A DNA stretch of 64,000 bases from Phytopseudomonas straminea (GTDB lineage Bacteria; Pseudomonadota; Gammaproteobacteria; Pseudomonadales; Pseudomonadaceae): positions 62,001 through 126,000 of the forward strand of contig NZ_FOMO01000007.1 in the NCBI RefSeq assembly GCF_900112645.1, read 5' to 3'. A model generated the notes under the pieces. That model was not told the origin of the DNA. It was given only the letters and a program-made list of their open reading frames with translations, and did no database searches. Shown here piece by piece: positions 36,589 through 46,024 of the stretch (position 1 is its first letter; each line of letters starts with the position of its first letter). The translations under genes and the position numbers were made by a program.

Positions 36589-37472
36589 GCCGCCGTTACC
36601 AGGTGCTGCACGACACCCATTACCGCTACGCGGCGCCGGTTTCTCTGGCCCAGCAACTCGCGCATCTTTGGCCGCGGGAATGCGCCTGGCAGCGCTGCGA
36701 TGCGCGGCAGCTGCTGGTCAGCCCCGAGCCCTGCCAGCGCCGCGATGGCGTCGACGTATTCGGCAATCCGCTGACCCGTCTGGCCTTCGAGCGGCCCCAC
36801 GATGCGTTGCACGTGCGCGCACAACTGAGCGTCGAGGTGCTGCCGCGCAGCCCGGTCGACCTGCAGGGTTCGCCGTCCTGGAGCGCTGTGCGCCAGGCGC
36901 TGCGCTACCAGCGCCACGCCCTGTCCACCGAGATGCTGGACGCGGTGCGCTATCGATTCGCCTCGCCCTATGTGGGGCTGGATGTGGCCTTCAACGCCTT
37001 CGCGGCCGACTGCTTCGCGCCCGAGCGCCCGCTGCTCGAAGCCGTACAGGCGCTAATGCACAAGATCCATGGCGAGTTCGCCTTCGACGCCAGCGCCACC
37101 TTGGTGGCGACGCCGCTGCTGGCGGTACTCGAGCAGCGGCGCGGGGTCTGTCAGGACTTCGCTCACCTGATGCTCGCCTGCCTGCGCTCGCGTGGGCTTG
37201 CCGCCCGCTACGTCAGCGGCTACCTGCTGACCCAGCCGCCACCCGGGCAGGCGCGGCTGATCGGCGCCGATGCGTCCCACGCCTGGGTATCGGTGTATTG
37301 CCCGCACAACGGTTGGGTGGACTTCGACCCCACCAACAACCTGTTGCCGGCGCTGGAGCACATCACCCTGGCCTGGGGCCGCGATTTCGGCGATGTATCA
37401 CCCCTGCGCGGGGTGATTCTCGGCGGTGGCCATCATGATCCAGTCGTTCAGGTCACGGTCACGCCGCTGTAG
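36585..37472 (+). CDS. Transglutaminase family protein
   Basis: A 295-residue protein with an N-terminal bacterial transglutaminase-like beta domain (RYQVLHDTHYRYAAPVSLAQQLAHLWPRE) and a papain-like core with the catalytic triad in RRGVCQDFAHLMLACLRSRGLAARYVSGYL (Cys about 187), ADASHAWVSVYCPHNGWVDFDPTNN (His about 229, Asp about 244). It overlaps the ATP-grasp/alpha-E gene by 4 bp. Such core genes act as amidases, proteases or cross-linkers; coupling to an ATP-grasp ligase suggests a cycle of peptide bond making and breaking on an unknown protein or peptide. Confidence 0.92.
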   Translation: MSRRYQVLHDTHYRYAAPVSLAQQLAHLWPRECAWQRCDARQLLVSPEPCQRRDGVDVFGNPLTRLAFERPHDALHVRAQLSVEVLPRSPVDLQGSPSWSAVRQALRYQRHALSTEMLDAVRYRFASPYVGLDVAFNAFAADCFAPERPLLEAVQALMHKIHGEFAFDASATLVATPLLAVLEQRRGVCQDFAHLMLACLRSRGLAARYVSGYLLTQPPPGQARLIGADASHAWVSVYCPHNGWVDFDPTNNLLPALEHITLAWGRDFGDVSPLRGVILGGGHHDPVVQVTVTPL

Positions 37473-37480
37473 GGCGGGGT

Positions 37481-37774
37481 TCAGGCCGCGATCACGCGGA
37501 GCACGGCGACCAGCTGGAAGGCGCAGAAGAAGCCCAAGGCGATGCGCAGCGGGGTGGACAGGTTGGCGCCGAGGCTGTCGCGAAGTGGCTTGAGCATGAA
37601 ACTCGGGGTCAGGGCCAGGCCGATCACCAGCGAGACCACGGCGAACATCGAAAAGAACTCGCTGCTCATCGGCGGCACGCCCGAGGCGAAACCGTACAGC
37701 AGGCAACCAATGGCCACGGCGAAAAAGGCCGCAGAAATCAGGCGCTCCTTGGGTGTCCAGGACGAAAAGTTCAC
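37481..37774 (-). CDS. Small inner-membrane protein of unknown function
   Basis: A 97-residue protein with three hydrophobic helices (ISAAFFAVAIGCLLYGFASG, FSMFAVVSLVIGLALTPSF, LRIALGFFCAFQLVAVLRVIA). I chose the GTG start at 37774 because GGAG lies 8 bp upstream and the sequence before it is proline-rich and unlikely; the open frame begins at an in-frame ATG at 37849. It is convergent with the transglutaminase gene (8-bp gap). I do not recognise the family. Confidence 0.65.
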   Translation of the reverse strand: MNFSSWTPKERLISAAFFAVAIGCLLYGFASGVPPMSSEFFSMFAVVSLVIGLALTPSFMLKPLRDSLGANLSTPLRIALGFFCAFQLVAVLRVIAA

Positions 37775-37884
37775 GGGCAGGCTCCACAGGCGAAAACGTT
37801 GGGGCGCAGTATAAGGAATGGCGTCTGCCTGGGCAGCCGTCGGTAACAAAGTAGCGGCAGCGGGACGAACGGCGCGCTCGGCCT

Positions 37885-38106
37885 AAAGACCTGTTCACGA
37901 TCCTTCGGCTCGACTTCGGGATGTTGGCTGCAATGTGGCGAGAGCAGCATTTCACGAACTTGTGGGAGGGGCTTTAGCCCCGAGCTCTTTGTTTGCCCTG
38001 ATAAAAGACTCGAGGCTAAAGCCTCTCCCACAAAGATCCGTGCCTGCCGTACGCTTTTGCTTTTTTGCAGCCGCTTTGTGTCGCTTAAAAAGACCCTGAG
38101 CAGGTT
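37885..38106 (-). repeat. Dispersed repeat of the REPIN type, copy 3
   Basis: Inverted relative to copies 1 and 2. It begins, in the direction of the DUF58 gene, right after that gene's TAG stop with AACCTGCTC, then AAGCGACACAAAG, and contains a REP pair at 37962-38031 (GTGGGAGGGGCTTTAGCCCC facing GGCTAAAGCCTCTCCCAC, with GCAAACAAAGAGC between). Its far end reads GTGAACAGGTCTT, complementary to the near end. Confidence 0.86.
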
Positions 38107-39438
38107 CTAGAGAACGCCAGCCTTTTTCCAGGCCAGATAACGGTTGACCAGTTCCGGCCCCAGCTCGCCAGGACGCGCGTCGAGCACTGGCACGTTATGA
38201 GCTGCCAGGCGCTCGTGCAGGGTGTTGCGGGCGTTGAGGTAATCCACCGCGCCGCAGTAGTTCAGCGCCGATTCGTAGTCCTGCACCTGGGTGTGGCGCA
38301 GGGTGTCGAGCACGTCCTCGCGCAGGCTGGCGATCAGTACGCGATGGCGACGCTCGAGGCGCTTGACGGCGGCCAGCAGGTCTTCGTCGTCCTCGTCACG
38401 CAGGTTAGTGATCAGCACCACTAGGGCGCGGCGGCTCTGGCGTTTGAGCAGGGCGTCCACCGCGTCGCTGTAGTCGGCTGGGCGCTGGGTGCTCTGCAGG
38501 TCGTACACGGCGTTGAGCAGCACATTGACCTGGGCCTGGCCCTTGACCGGCGGCAGGTAGCGGCGGTGCTCGCTGGCGAAGGTCATCAGCCCTACGGCGT
38601 CGCCTTGGCGCAGGGCCACGTAGCTGAGCAGCAGGCTGGCGTTGAGGGCGTGGTCGAAGTGCGATAGCTCGTCGTCCTGGCTGCGCATGCGCCGGCCGCA
38701 GTCGAGCAGGAAAACAATCTGTTGGTCACGCTCATCCTGGTATTCGCGGGCAATGGGTGTGCGTTTGCGGGCGGTAGCCTTCCAGTCGATCTGCCGCAGC
38801 GTGTCGCCTTCACAAAATTCACGCAGCTGGTGAAATTCTTGACCCAGGCCGCGACGCTGGCGCTGGCGCACGCCCAACTGGCTGATCCAGTCGTCCACGG
38901 CCATCAGCTGAGCGCCGTACAGGCGGGCGAAGTCCGGATAGACGCGGGTTTCGTCGCGCATCTCTAGGTTGCGGCGCGACTGCCACAGGCGCAACGGGCT
39001 CGGCAGGCTGACTTCGCAGCGCGGCAGCACGAAGTGGCCGCGCACCAGCGGGCGCACGCGGTAGCTGAAGCTGGTGCGTTCGCCAGGGCGCAGCTCGACC
39101 TGCTGGGGCATGTGCTCGACGGCCATGTCCTGGGGCGTGTGATCGAATATCTCGATGTACAGGCCGCTGCTGTAACTATGCTCGGCGCTCAGGCGCACGT
39201 CGCTCCAGCGGCCCAGCGGCAGATTGCCCGGCAACTGGCGGGACAGGCGCGGCGAGGGCAGGCGGGACAGACGCAGGGCGTCGACCAGCGCCACGCCGGC
39301 GAGCAGCAGCAATGCGCCCCACCACAGGGTGGTGAGTCGCTCGGGCACGGCCACCGACAGCGCGTCCAGGGCGCCGAGCACGATGGCGACCACGAGCAGC
39401 CCGGCCAGCAGGCGCAGCAGGGTGGAGGAGGGCTTCAT
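38107..39438 (-). CDS. DUF58 domain protein (vWA-related)
   Basis: A 443-residue protein with two N-terminal membrane helices (LLAGLLVVAIVLGALDAL, LWWGALLLLAGVALVDAL) and a cytoplasmic or periplasmic DUF58 domain, recognised by EGDTLRQIDWKATARKRTPIAREYQDERDQQIVFLLDCGRRM (the MIDAS-like DxGRxM after the RQIDWKA block). DUF58 proteins nearly always pair with a MoxR AAA+ ATPase, which is the next gene upstream with 25 bp between. This is the last gene of the operon; its stop is followed by a REPIN repeat. Confidence 0.9.
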   Translation of the reverse strand: MKPSSTLLRLLAGLLVVAIVLGALDALSVAVPERLTTLWWGALLLLAGVALVDALRLSRLPSPRLSRQLPGNLPLGRWSDVRLSAEHSYSSGLYIEIFDHTPQDMAVEHMPQQVELRPGERTSFSYRVRPLVRGHFVLPRCEVSLPSPLRLWQSRRNLEMRDETRVYPDFARLYGAQLMAVDDWISQLGVRQRQRRGLGQEFHQLREFCEGDTLRQIDWKATARKRTPIAREYQDERDQQIVFLLDCGRRMRSQDDELSHFDHALNASLLLSYVALRQGDAVGLMTFASEHRRYLPPVKGQAQVNVLLNAVYDLQSTQRPADYSDAVDALLKRQSRRALVVLITNLRDEDDEDLLAAVKRLERRHRVLIASLREDVLDTLRHTQVQDYESALNYCGAVDYLNARNTLHERLAAHNVPVLDARPGELGPELVNRYLAWKKAGVL

Positions 39439-39463
39439 GCCGCTTTATCCCGGTTCGAGTCTG

Positions 39464-40509
<1,046 letters not shown>

Positions 40510-40513
<4 letters not shown>

Positions 40514-41730
40514 AGGGCATTCCTGAGTGTTTGCAGGTGGGCGACCTGGCGGGTGAAGTAGCTGGCGGACAGGCGTTTCTCGCCCAGGGGGCGCATGGCC
40601 TGGCTGATGATGGTGGAAGGCTGACGGCTGAGGCGGCCAAGAATCTGCCACTGGTCGGCCACGGCCAGGCGCTCGAAACCGGGGTGGCGACGGCGGGCGC
40701 GACGCAGGATGTCCTGCTGCAGGTTGCCGAGCAGACGTTGCTGGCCGCTCTGGCGCAGCAGGAAATCGGCGGCGGCGCGCAGGTGTTCCTGCAGCTGCCG
40801 GCGGCTGACCGGTTGCGGTTGCAGCAGCGGCCCGCGGCGCTGGCCGACGTGCCACAGGGTCAGCACCAGCAGCAGCACCAGGGCCAGCAGGGCCGGGGCG
40901 AAATGGCGTTGCAGCAGGGCCAGCAGGCTGTCGCGGTCGGCGTTGTAGACCAGGGTCACGGCGCTATCCTGGCTGAGGTACCAGAGCAGCCAGGCGTTGT
41001 CGTAGTTGCTGAGGTTCTCGTTCTGCCAGACCCAGGCATCGCTGACGATGCTGATCAGCCCGTCGCCGTGATAGATCTGCAGCAGATGCGTGGCTTCGCC
41101 GCTGTTGGCCCAGACGTGGGCCAGGTTATTGGCATCGTAGAGGTGAAAGTCGGTATCGAAGTCGATGTAGGCCGGTGCCTGCTCGTTTTCCAGGTACAGC
41201 TTGGTCAGATAGGGGTAGGCGTCCTTCGGCTGTTCTTCACCGTCTTCGCTCGCCGGCTCCTGATCGTCGGTGGCCTCGCCGCTTGCTTGCTCGGCTTCTT
41301 CCTCGTCGAGTTTCTCGACCGGGTATTGCTGCACGTTCAGCTTGTCGAGGAGCAAGTCGCCGCTCTTGCCCTGTTCCTCGTCCCACATGCGCTCGGCAAC
41401 GAACAGCAAGTGGCCGCCGCGGGCCGTCCATTCCAGCAGGCGCTCGTTCTGGCGTGGCGTCAGGTTGCTGCGGTTGGCGAGCAGCAGCAGGGTGTGGCCG
41501 CGACTCGGCAAGGTGTCGAGGCCGGCCAGGTTGTCGGCGCGGGCAACCTCGATGCCCTGCTTGCGCAGGAACTGTTCGGCGGCCAGATAGGGATTGGCGC
41601 GGGCCTCGGGTGACGGGCCGTGGGTGACCACTTCCTCGTAGGATTCGGCGCGTTGCAGCAGGAAATTGCCGAGCAGGCCAAGAATCAGCACCAGCAGAAC
41701 GAGCAGGCCGATACGCAGGGAGCGGCTCAT
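40510..41730 (-). CDS. DUF4350 domain protein
   Basis: A 406-residue membrane protein with an N-terminal helix (LRIGLLVLLVLILGLLGNFLL), a periplasmic domain with conserved NPYLAAEQFLRKQGI and TLLLLANRSNLTPRQNERLLEWTARGGHLLFVAE (DUF4350), an acidic patch of Glu/Asp around residues 145-170 and a second helix at about 270 (FAPALLALVLLLVLTLWHV). Function unknown, but the family co-occurs with MoxR-DUF58-DUF4129 operons. ATGA overlaps on both sides show tight coupling. Confidence 0.85.
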
Positions 41731-43295
41731 GGGCGACCTCGCTGTTCGACCAGGCGGCGCCAGTCATTGCACAGCACCGGGCACAGCGCGGTTGGCGGCA
41801 GGCGATGGCCGTAAGCGAGGTTCTGCCAGTGGCGCGTCAGGGTGTGGCTGAAGTTGCTCAGTTCCGGGTCGTCGAGACCATCGACCAGCGGCAGCACTTC
41901 GGCTTCGGTGTGGGAGCTCTTGAGCGGCAACTTGTGATCGTGGATCAGACAGCTGAGCAGGGCACGGTAAAGCAGGCCCAGAGCAGCGCGCGGGTCTTCA
42001 GCCCAGAGCCGCTCGGCGCTGCTGGCCACATCGTCCGGCAGGCTTTCCGGCACTACGTCCAGGCCGAATAGCTGGTCCGGCGATTCGACTTTCTTCGTAC
42101 GTTTTACCCGTGTGCGGCCGACGAAGGTGCCGAGCCACTCGCGGTAGCGCCACAGCACCAGGGCGATCAGGCCGATCACCAGCGCCCACAGGGCGGCCTC
42201 GAAGAACCGGGCCAGACCTTTCAGCGCTTCCCAGCCTTCGAGCATGTCGAAGAACTTCTCCAGCTTCTCGCTGGACCCGGGCTCTGCCTTGTCCTCTTTG
42301 GCCTCGTCGCCGAAGCGCCAGCGGGTCACGGTTTCACGGTTCTCGAAGGGCGGCGAGTCGAGAATCTGCAGCGCCGCTTCCCGGGAGGCCTGGCTGGTCA
42401 GCGGCTGGGCCAGCATGCGCGGCGCTTCCGGGCCGTTGGGGTCTTCGCTGGGTAGCGGGCAACTGGCGAGCGTATCGGCTAAGGCCGGCGTCGGCGCCTG
42501 CAATGCCAGCACGCCGATGCCGAGCAGCAAGGCGTAGGCCACGCCGGTCAGGCGCTGGCGCAGGCGGCGGAAGGTCAGCTCGATATCCCAGCCTTCCAGG
42601 GCCGTGCGGCGGTTGAGGTACAGGATGAAGCCGCCAGCGACGTAGATCGGCCCCCAGAGAACCAGCAGCAGCGCATAGGCCAGGTTGGACAGGTGCTCCA
42701 GCCACAGCCACTCGCTGGTGTCGCCGTTGATCAGGCTCTGCCAGTCCCATTCGGTAGAAACCTGGGTGGGGATCAGCAGGTAGACCAGACTGCCGAGGCC
42801 GATCCACAGGGCGGTTTCCAGGTGCACGCCGACCAGAGTCAGCCAGGTAGCCGCGCCTGAGTTGCGCTGCGCCAGTACGTTGAGGCGTTGGGTACGCGCC
42901 TTGCCCTTGAGGCCTTCGAGCTGCAGCACCGGCAGGTCGAAGCTGCGCGTCGGGCTAAGGCGGCGCCAGGTCAGGCTGGCCAGCAGCTGTGGTTTCAGCA
43001 GGGCAGGGAAGGCCTTGAGTGCCTGCTTGAGTGTCGGCGTATTGCCGAACAGCGAGCGCGAGAGGATGTACAGCGGCAGCCGCTCGTAAGCCGGCTTCAG
43101 CCACCAGAACACGAACATCGCCCAGGACGGGTACTGCCACAGTAGCGCGCAGAGCACGGCGAAGATCGGCAGGGTCACTGCAGCCCAGCTGGTCATCAGT
43201 AGGCGGCGATGCTGGCGGGCCATCAGTACGCCGAGGTCGATGGCTTCCCAGGGCGTGCGCGGGCGGATCGCCACGCTGGCATCAGTCAGGCGCAT
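41727..43295 (-). CDS. Membrane protein with C-terminal DUF4129 domain
   Basis: A 522-residue protein with several helices in the first 270 residues (VTLPIFAVLCALLWQYPSWAMFVFWWL, TALWIGLGSLVYLLIP, LLVLWGPIYVAGGFILYL, VAYALLLGIGVLALQAP), a periplasmic portion, one more helix at about 365 (ALWALVIGLIALVLWRY), and a C-terminal cytoplasmic DUF4129 region (DDVASSAERLWAEDPRAALGLLYRALLSCLIHDHKLPL). DUF4129 is often found fused to transglutaminase-like TgpA proteins; here no transglutaminase domain is present. Start overlaps the SpoIIM gene's end by 14 bp. Confidence 0.85.
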   Translation of the reverse strand: MRLTDASVAIRPRTPWEAIDLGVLMARQHRRLLMTSWAAVTLPIFAVLCALLWQYPSWAMFVFWWLKPAYERLPLYILSRSLFGNTPTLKQALKAFPALLKPQLLASLTWRRLSPTRSFDLPVLQLEGLKGKARTQRLNVLAQRNSGAATWLTLVGVHLETALWIGLGSLVYLLIPTQVSTEWDWQSLINGDTSEWLWLEHLSNLAYALLLVLWGPIYVAGGFILYLNRRTALEGWDIELTFRRLRQRLTGVAYALLLGIGVLALQAPTPALADTLASCPLPSEDPNGPEAPRMLAQPLTSQASREAALQILDSPPFENRETVTRWRFGDEAKEDKAEPGSSEKLEKFFDMLEGWEALKGLARFFEAALWALVIGLIALVLWRYREWLGTFVGRTRVKRTKKVESPDQLFGLDVVPESLPDDVASSAERLWAEDPRAALGLLYRALLSCLIHDHKLPLKSSHTEAEVLPLVDGLDDPELSNFSHTLTRHWQNLAYGHRLPPTALCPVLCNDWRRLVEQRGRP

Positions 43296-44262
43296 GCTGC
43301 CTCCGGCCTGCTAGGCCCAGATAAGCCAGCACCAGCGTCCACAGGCCTGCGCCCACCCAGTATTTCACCGTGGGTGTGGAGAAGGTCATGGACGACCAGT
43401 AAGCCTCGATAAAGGCGGCGATCAGCAGAAACAGCGCAGCGCCGCCGAGCAGTCGGATGGCGCGGATCGCCGCCAGTCGCAGTGCTTCGCCACGGGGCAG
43501 GCGACCGGGTGCCAGCAGCGCCCAGCCGAGCTTGAGACCGGCAGCGCCGGCCAGGGCGATGGCGGTCAGTTCGAACGCACCGTGGCCGATCACGAACGAC
43601 CAGAAGGTTTCGCTGTAGCCCAACTGCGTCAGGTAGCCGGCCACCGCGCCGATCATCAGGCCATTGAACAGCAGGAAGAACAGGCTGCCGACGCCGAACA
43701 GCAGACCACTGGCGAAGGTTTGGAAGGCGATGCCGATGTTGTTCATGATGTAGAAGCCGAACATCATCCAGTCATCGCCCGCATCACGCTCGCCGAAGCG
43801 GCCCAGGCGCGTGGTGTCCGGGTCGTACATGCTCTCCATCTCGCTGACGCGGGCTGGATCCATGACGCTGTAGACCAGATCTGGAAACAGGTAAACGAGA
43901 GTGCCCATCAGCGCCAGGCTACCGAAGAACAGCAGGCTGGCGATGCTCACCAGGCGCCACTCCTCGCGCACCAGACGCGGAAAGCCAGCCAGCACGAAGC
44001 CGATCAGCTGCGGGCCGATGGCGCTGCGATGGCGGTAGAACTGCTGGTGGCCACGCAGGGCCAGGTGCTGCAGTTCCTCGATCAGATGGTTGCTGTAGCC
44101 GCGGGCCCGGGCCAATGCCAGGTGCTGGCAGAGGCGGCGGTACTCGGCGGCGAAGGTGCGGCTCTTGTCCGCATCGCGGTCACCGCTTTCCAGACGCGTG
44201 AGCTGTTCGGCGAAGGCCTGCCACTGGGGCTGGTGACGGGTTTCGAAAAGGCTCTGCTTCAT
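43282..44262 (-). CDS. Stage II sporulation protein M (SpoIIM) family membrane protein
   Basis: A 326-residue protein. A helical N-terminal segment (about residues 1-85) precedes a membrane domain with LLFFGSLALMGTLVYLFPDLVYSVMDP, NNIGIAFQTFASGLLFGVGSLFFLLFNGLMIGAVAGYL and GHGAFELTAIALAGAAGLKLG, the SpoIIM/DUF95 pattern. No sporulation is implied: in Gram-negative bacteria the family pairs with RDD and MoxR-DUF58 genes. It is coupled to the RDD gene upstream by ATGA and to the DUF4129 gene downstream by overlap. Confidence 0.9.
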   Translation of the reverse strand: MKQSLFETRHQPQWQAFAEQLTRLESGDRDADKSRTFAAEYRRLCQHLALARARGYSNHLIEELQHLALRGHQQFYRHRSAIGPQLIGFVLAGFPRLVREEWRLVSIASLLFFGSLALMGTLVYLFPDLVYSVMDPARVSEMESMYDPDTTRLGRFGERDAGDDWMMFGFYIMNNIGIAFQTFASGLLFGVGSLFFLLFNGLMIGAVAGYLTQLGYSETFWSFVIGHGAFELTAIALAGAAGLKLGWALLAPGRLPRGEALRLAAIRAIRLLGGAALFLLIAAFIEAYWSSMTFSTPTVKYWVGAGLWTLVLAYLGLAGRRQHAPD

Positions 44263-44939
44263 ATCGGGCCCAACAAGCCGCGGGCGATGCCGTTGATGCG
44301 GCCTTCGGCCTGGTTGGCATCGACCTGCAGCGGCTCGGCGAGAATGCCTGCCAGCTCGGCGCGGCGCGCGGTCGACAGGCCTTCACCCCGTTCTGCGAAA
44401 GCCAGCACGGCGCGCTGCTCGGCAAAATCCAGCGCGAAAGGCGCCGGCAGCGCCTCGGCCTCGGGCAGATTCGGCCGCTCGATGGCCTGCTCGCGGTAAA
44501 CCACCAGGGTGCCGGCGGCGATATCGCCGAGGCGTTTGAAGGCGCGGGTGCTCAGGCAACTGATGATGCCCAGGGTGTAGGCGAACGGCAGCAGGTCGAC
44601 GAAACGCAGCAGGTTGCGGGTCAGCGAGGCCGGCCAGCTGATCGGCGTGCCATCGTCATGCACTACGCGCAGGCCGAGCAACTGTTTGCCTGGCGATCGG
44701 CCCTGGTTGAGTACCTCGAACAGCACCATGTACCACCAGGTCACCAGAAACAGAACGATGGTCGCCAGGCCCATGCCCAGCTGGCCGAACAGGCCCAGTA
44801 CCAGATAGACGACGGCGAGGATGGCACCGCGGATCAGCAGGTCGATGGTAAAGGCCAGGGCACGCGGCACCAGCCCGGCAGGACGCAGCGCGAGGTCGAT
44901 CCCTTCCGGGGTTTCCACCTGATAGCGCGTGTCCAGCAT
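44259..44939 (-). CDS. RDD family membrane protein
   Basis: A 226-residue protein with the RDD domain: LALRPAGLVPRALAFTIDLLIRGAI at the start (the family's Arg-Asp-Asp helix), then VLFLVTWWYMVLFEVLNQGRSPGKQLLGLRVVHDDG, with about three helices in total. Family members are linked to Na+/H+ antiport or compatible-solute function, but the pairing with SpoIIM points to the envelope operon role. I start at ATG 44939 (MLDTRYQVETPEG); an ATG at 44984 or GTG at 44990 would add a proline/serine-rich stretch. First or second gene of the seven-gene unit. Confidence 0.87.
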   Translation of the reverse strand: MLDTRYQVETPEGIDLALRPAGLVPRALAFTIDLLIRGAILAVVYLVLGLFGQLGMGLATIVLFLVTWWYMVLFEVLNQGRSPGKQLLGLRVVHDDGTPISWPASLTRNLLRFVDLLPFAYTLGIISCLSTRAFKRLGDIAAGTLVVYREQAIERPNLPEAEALPAPFALDFAEQRAVLAFAERGEGLSTARRAELAGILAEPLQVDANQAEGRINGIARGLLGPI

Positions 44940-45074
44940 GGCCTGCTGGGGTCGAGAAGAAGGGATGGCTGAGGAAGGTGGCATCGTCACGTCGTAGGGA
45001 GCAAAGCCCGATGCTAGCCAGCAGCGGAGCGGGAAGCAACCAGGCCGCGCGAACGCGGCCTGGGCTGCACATGC

Positions 45075-45833
45075 TTAACGTGCGACGGGCAGGACGCCGA
45101 AGATGGTGCGGTACAGCACGCCCATGACCATGACGAACAGCGGGATGGTCCAGATCAGGCCGATGCCCAGCGGGATGGCGCTGATAGACACGATCAGGCC
45201 GAGCAGCAGGAACAGGCCGAAGACCTTGAACCAGTGCTGGGTGATGGCCTTGCGCGAGGCTTCCATGGCCTGCCACGGCGACAGGCCACGCTCGACGATC
45301 AGCGGGATGGCCAGCATGTAGGCCACGGCCAGGTAGATGCCGGGGATCAGCAGCAGGATCATGCCCAGGTAGATCAGCAGCATCATCAGCACGGCAGCGA
45401 TCAGCAGCGGTACGAGGCTGCCGAAGTGGCCGAAAATTTCGTTGAAGCTGATCGGCTGGCCCGCTGCGCGGCGAATGCCGACCATGGTCAGGCCGGCGAA
45501 GAACGGGTAGCTCACCGCCGAGGCGATGATGGTGGTCAGCAGCTGACCGATGATGATCAGCGCCAGGCTGTCGCTGAACATGCTGAAGATGCCCAGCACG
45601 CCACCGACCACGAACGAGGCGACCAGAATCGCCACGTAGAAGATCAGGAAACCGCCGATGATGATGCCTTTGGTGCCTTTGGTCAGCTGCCAGGCTTCGC
45701 TGAGCAGGCCGCCAATGGTGAAGTCGTAGCCCCGGCTCAGGGCCTGTTCGACGCTCAGTGCTTGGGCGCCGGTGGGCGCGTCTTGCAGCTGGCTGGTGGG
45801 AACGGCATACGGATTGGTCGTGGTGTCACTCAT
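45075..45833 (-). CDS. Multi-pass membrane protein, YciC/glycerophosphodiesterase-membrane-domain-like
   Basis: A 252-residue protein with about six helices (GIIIGGFLIFYVAILVASFVVGGVLG, LALIIIGQLLTTIIASAVSYPFFAGL, LLIAAVLMMLLIYLGMILLLIPGIYLAVAYMLAIPLIV, FGLFLLLGLIVSISAIPLGIGLIW). The stretch MLAIPLIVERGLSPWQAMEASRK is a conserved feature of such hypothetical membrane proteins. Gap of 84-135 bp to the RDD gene, so it may share or have its own promoter. Unknown function; the N-terminal 35 residues are polar and likely cytoplasmic. Confidence 0.75.
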   Translation of the reverse strand: MSDTTTNPYAVPTSQLQDAPTGAQALSVEQALSRGYDFTIGGLLSEAWQLTKGTKGIIIGGFLIFYVAILVASFVVGGVLGIFSMFSDSLALIIIGQLLTTIIASAVSYPFFAGLTMVGIRRAAGQPISFNEIFGHFGSLVPLLIAAVLMMLLIYLGMILLLIPGIYLAVAYMLAIPLIVERGLSPWQAMEASRKAITQHWFKVFGLFLLLGLIVSISAIPLGIGLIWTIPLFVMVMGVLYRTIFGVLPVAR

Positions 45834-46024
45834 GATTCATCCTTGGCGAGCGGCAATGAGATTGTTTCCTGATGTTAATAGTGGATTAGATCGCTAACAA
45901 GGGGGCACTCGCTGCCTCGTTGCCAAGGTCGTGAAGGCCATCAAGTTTTTGCCAGGCTGTCGTGGTTTGTGAACGAGCGGCAACAAACCTAGACTGCGAC
46001 GCTCATTCGTCACAGGAGTCCGCC

